Positions 12,472 to 12,704 of a stretch of DNA of 12,704 bases are shown piece by piece. A program made the position numbers and the translations under genes. Positions within the stretch are counted from its first letter, which is position 1; each line of letters starts with the position of its first letter. The DNA comes from an uncultured Blautia sp. (GTDB lineage Bacteria > Bacillota > Clostridia > Lachnospirales > Lachnospiraceae). The notes beneath the pieces are model-generated. The model did no database searches, was not told the DNA's origin, and saw nothing but the letters and a program-made list of their open reading frames with translations. The stretch is from positions 1 through 12,704 of the forward strand of contig UQSX01000083.1 in NCBI GenBank assembly GCA_900543715.1. The letters are read 5' to 3'.

Positions 12472-12704
12472 GATACATATCTATGAATTAGACTGCTATA
12501 AGAATGCGACAGAAGAACAGAAAAAGAAAATGAGGGTCCGGAAAGAACGTTACTTCGACCTGGAAGGACTTCCATCAGAAGCAGTAAGAAAGCTCCTGGA
12601 AGATTTTGTATGGGAAAGGGGAAAGGAACTTGCTCCAAGTAGTTTGGCGTCCGAAATATTATATTTTAATAATATCCGGCATTTTCTTATAAAAAAGAAT
12701 ATTA
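12452..12704 (+). CDS. Third gene of the recombinase triad (3' partial)
   Basis: A GTG at 12452, overlapping the end of the previous gene by 20 bases, opens a frame that stays open for 84 codons to the window edge. The visible part is basic and helical: a Lys-rich segment (about 20-32), then LPSEAVRKLLEDFVWERGKE and a helix pair ending HFLIKKN that resembles the core-binding region of a tyrosine recombinase. In Tn554 the third gene is the small tnpC (125 aa); in RIT elements it is a third tyrosine recombinase. The visible part favours the second, but no catalytic residue lies in the window. The ribosome site is weak, so translational coupling to tnpB is likely. Confidence 0.75.
   Translation, partial: MKKLENKIHIYELDCYKNATEEQKKKMRVRKERYFDLEGLPSEAVRKLLEDFVWERGKELAPSSLASEILYFNNIRHFLIKKNI

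Overview
The window looks like accessory DNA from a low-GC Firmicute, probably a gut Clostridium of the Lachnospiraceae type. The basis is AGGAGG ribosome sites, AT-rich codon use over most of the window, GTG and TTG starts, and the gene families present: an XRE/ImmA pair, a UvrX-like Y-family polymerase, a MazF-type toxin, and Tn554-like tandem tyrosine recombinases. The organism is inferred from gene content only.

Region 1 (1-2219, + strand) holds four consecutive genes, the first cut by the window edge. From about 550 the DNA is visibly richer in G+C than the rest. The last gene resembles DUF4261 proteins; the others are unrecognised hypotheticals. Such rows of soluble proteins are often immunity or accessory genes, but no toxin is visible here. 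A perfect 15-bp inverted repeat (2234-2288) closes the region and can serve genes on both sides.

Region 2 (2300-6471) is two divergent operons around a control region. Leftward: an XRE repressor, an ImmA/IrrE-type metalloprotease with a TTG start, a hypothetical protein and a small conserved protein. Rightward: a Y-family translesion polymerase, a 180-aa ArpU/RinA-like regulator and a 67-aa protein that is only the LexA DNA-binding domain. The control region carries three AGTGTGC-N6-TTGCTA(A/G) units plus inverted TTAGCAA copies over a TTGACA-17-TAATAT promoter. The inferred logic is a damage-inducible mutagenesis cassette in which ImmA relieves repression by the XRE protein. Behind it lie four AGTCCGAC repeats spaced 11, 11 and 12 bp, an extended -10, a 10-bp inverted repeat and two tandem terminators.

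Region 3 (6472-9242, + strand) starts with a region-4-only sigma-like protein that has two in-frame starts, each with its own ribosome site. A 610-base stretch (7032-7641) without a convincing gene follows; it has a TATAAT box and a set of strong nested base pairings and is the best candidate for an undescribed structured RNA. Then come an 84-aa hypothetical, a MazF-like toxin whose usual start appears lost by a one-base deletion, a stand-alone resolvase-like domain lacking its catalytic serine, a 131-aa conserved hypothetical, and a 32-aa one-helix membrane protein.

Region 4 (9243-12704) is the left part of a Tn554/RIT-like element: two complete tyrosine recombinases (372 and 658 aa) with all catalytic residues, and the beginning of a third overlapping gene. 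Its left end probably lies in 9243-9358.
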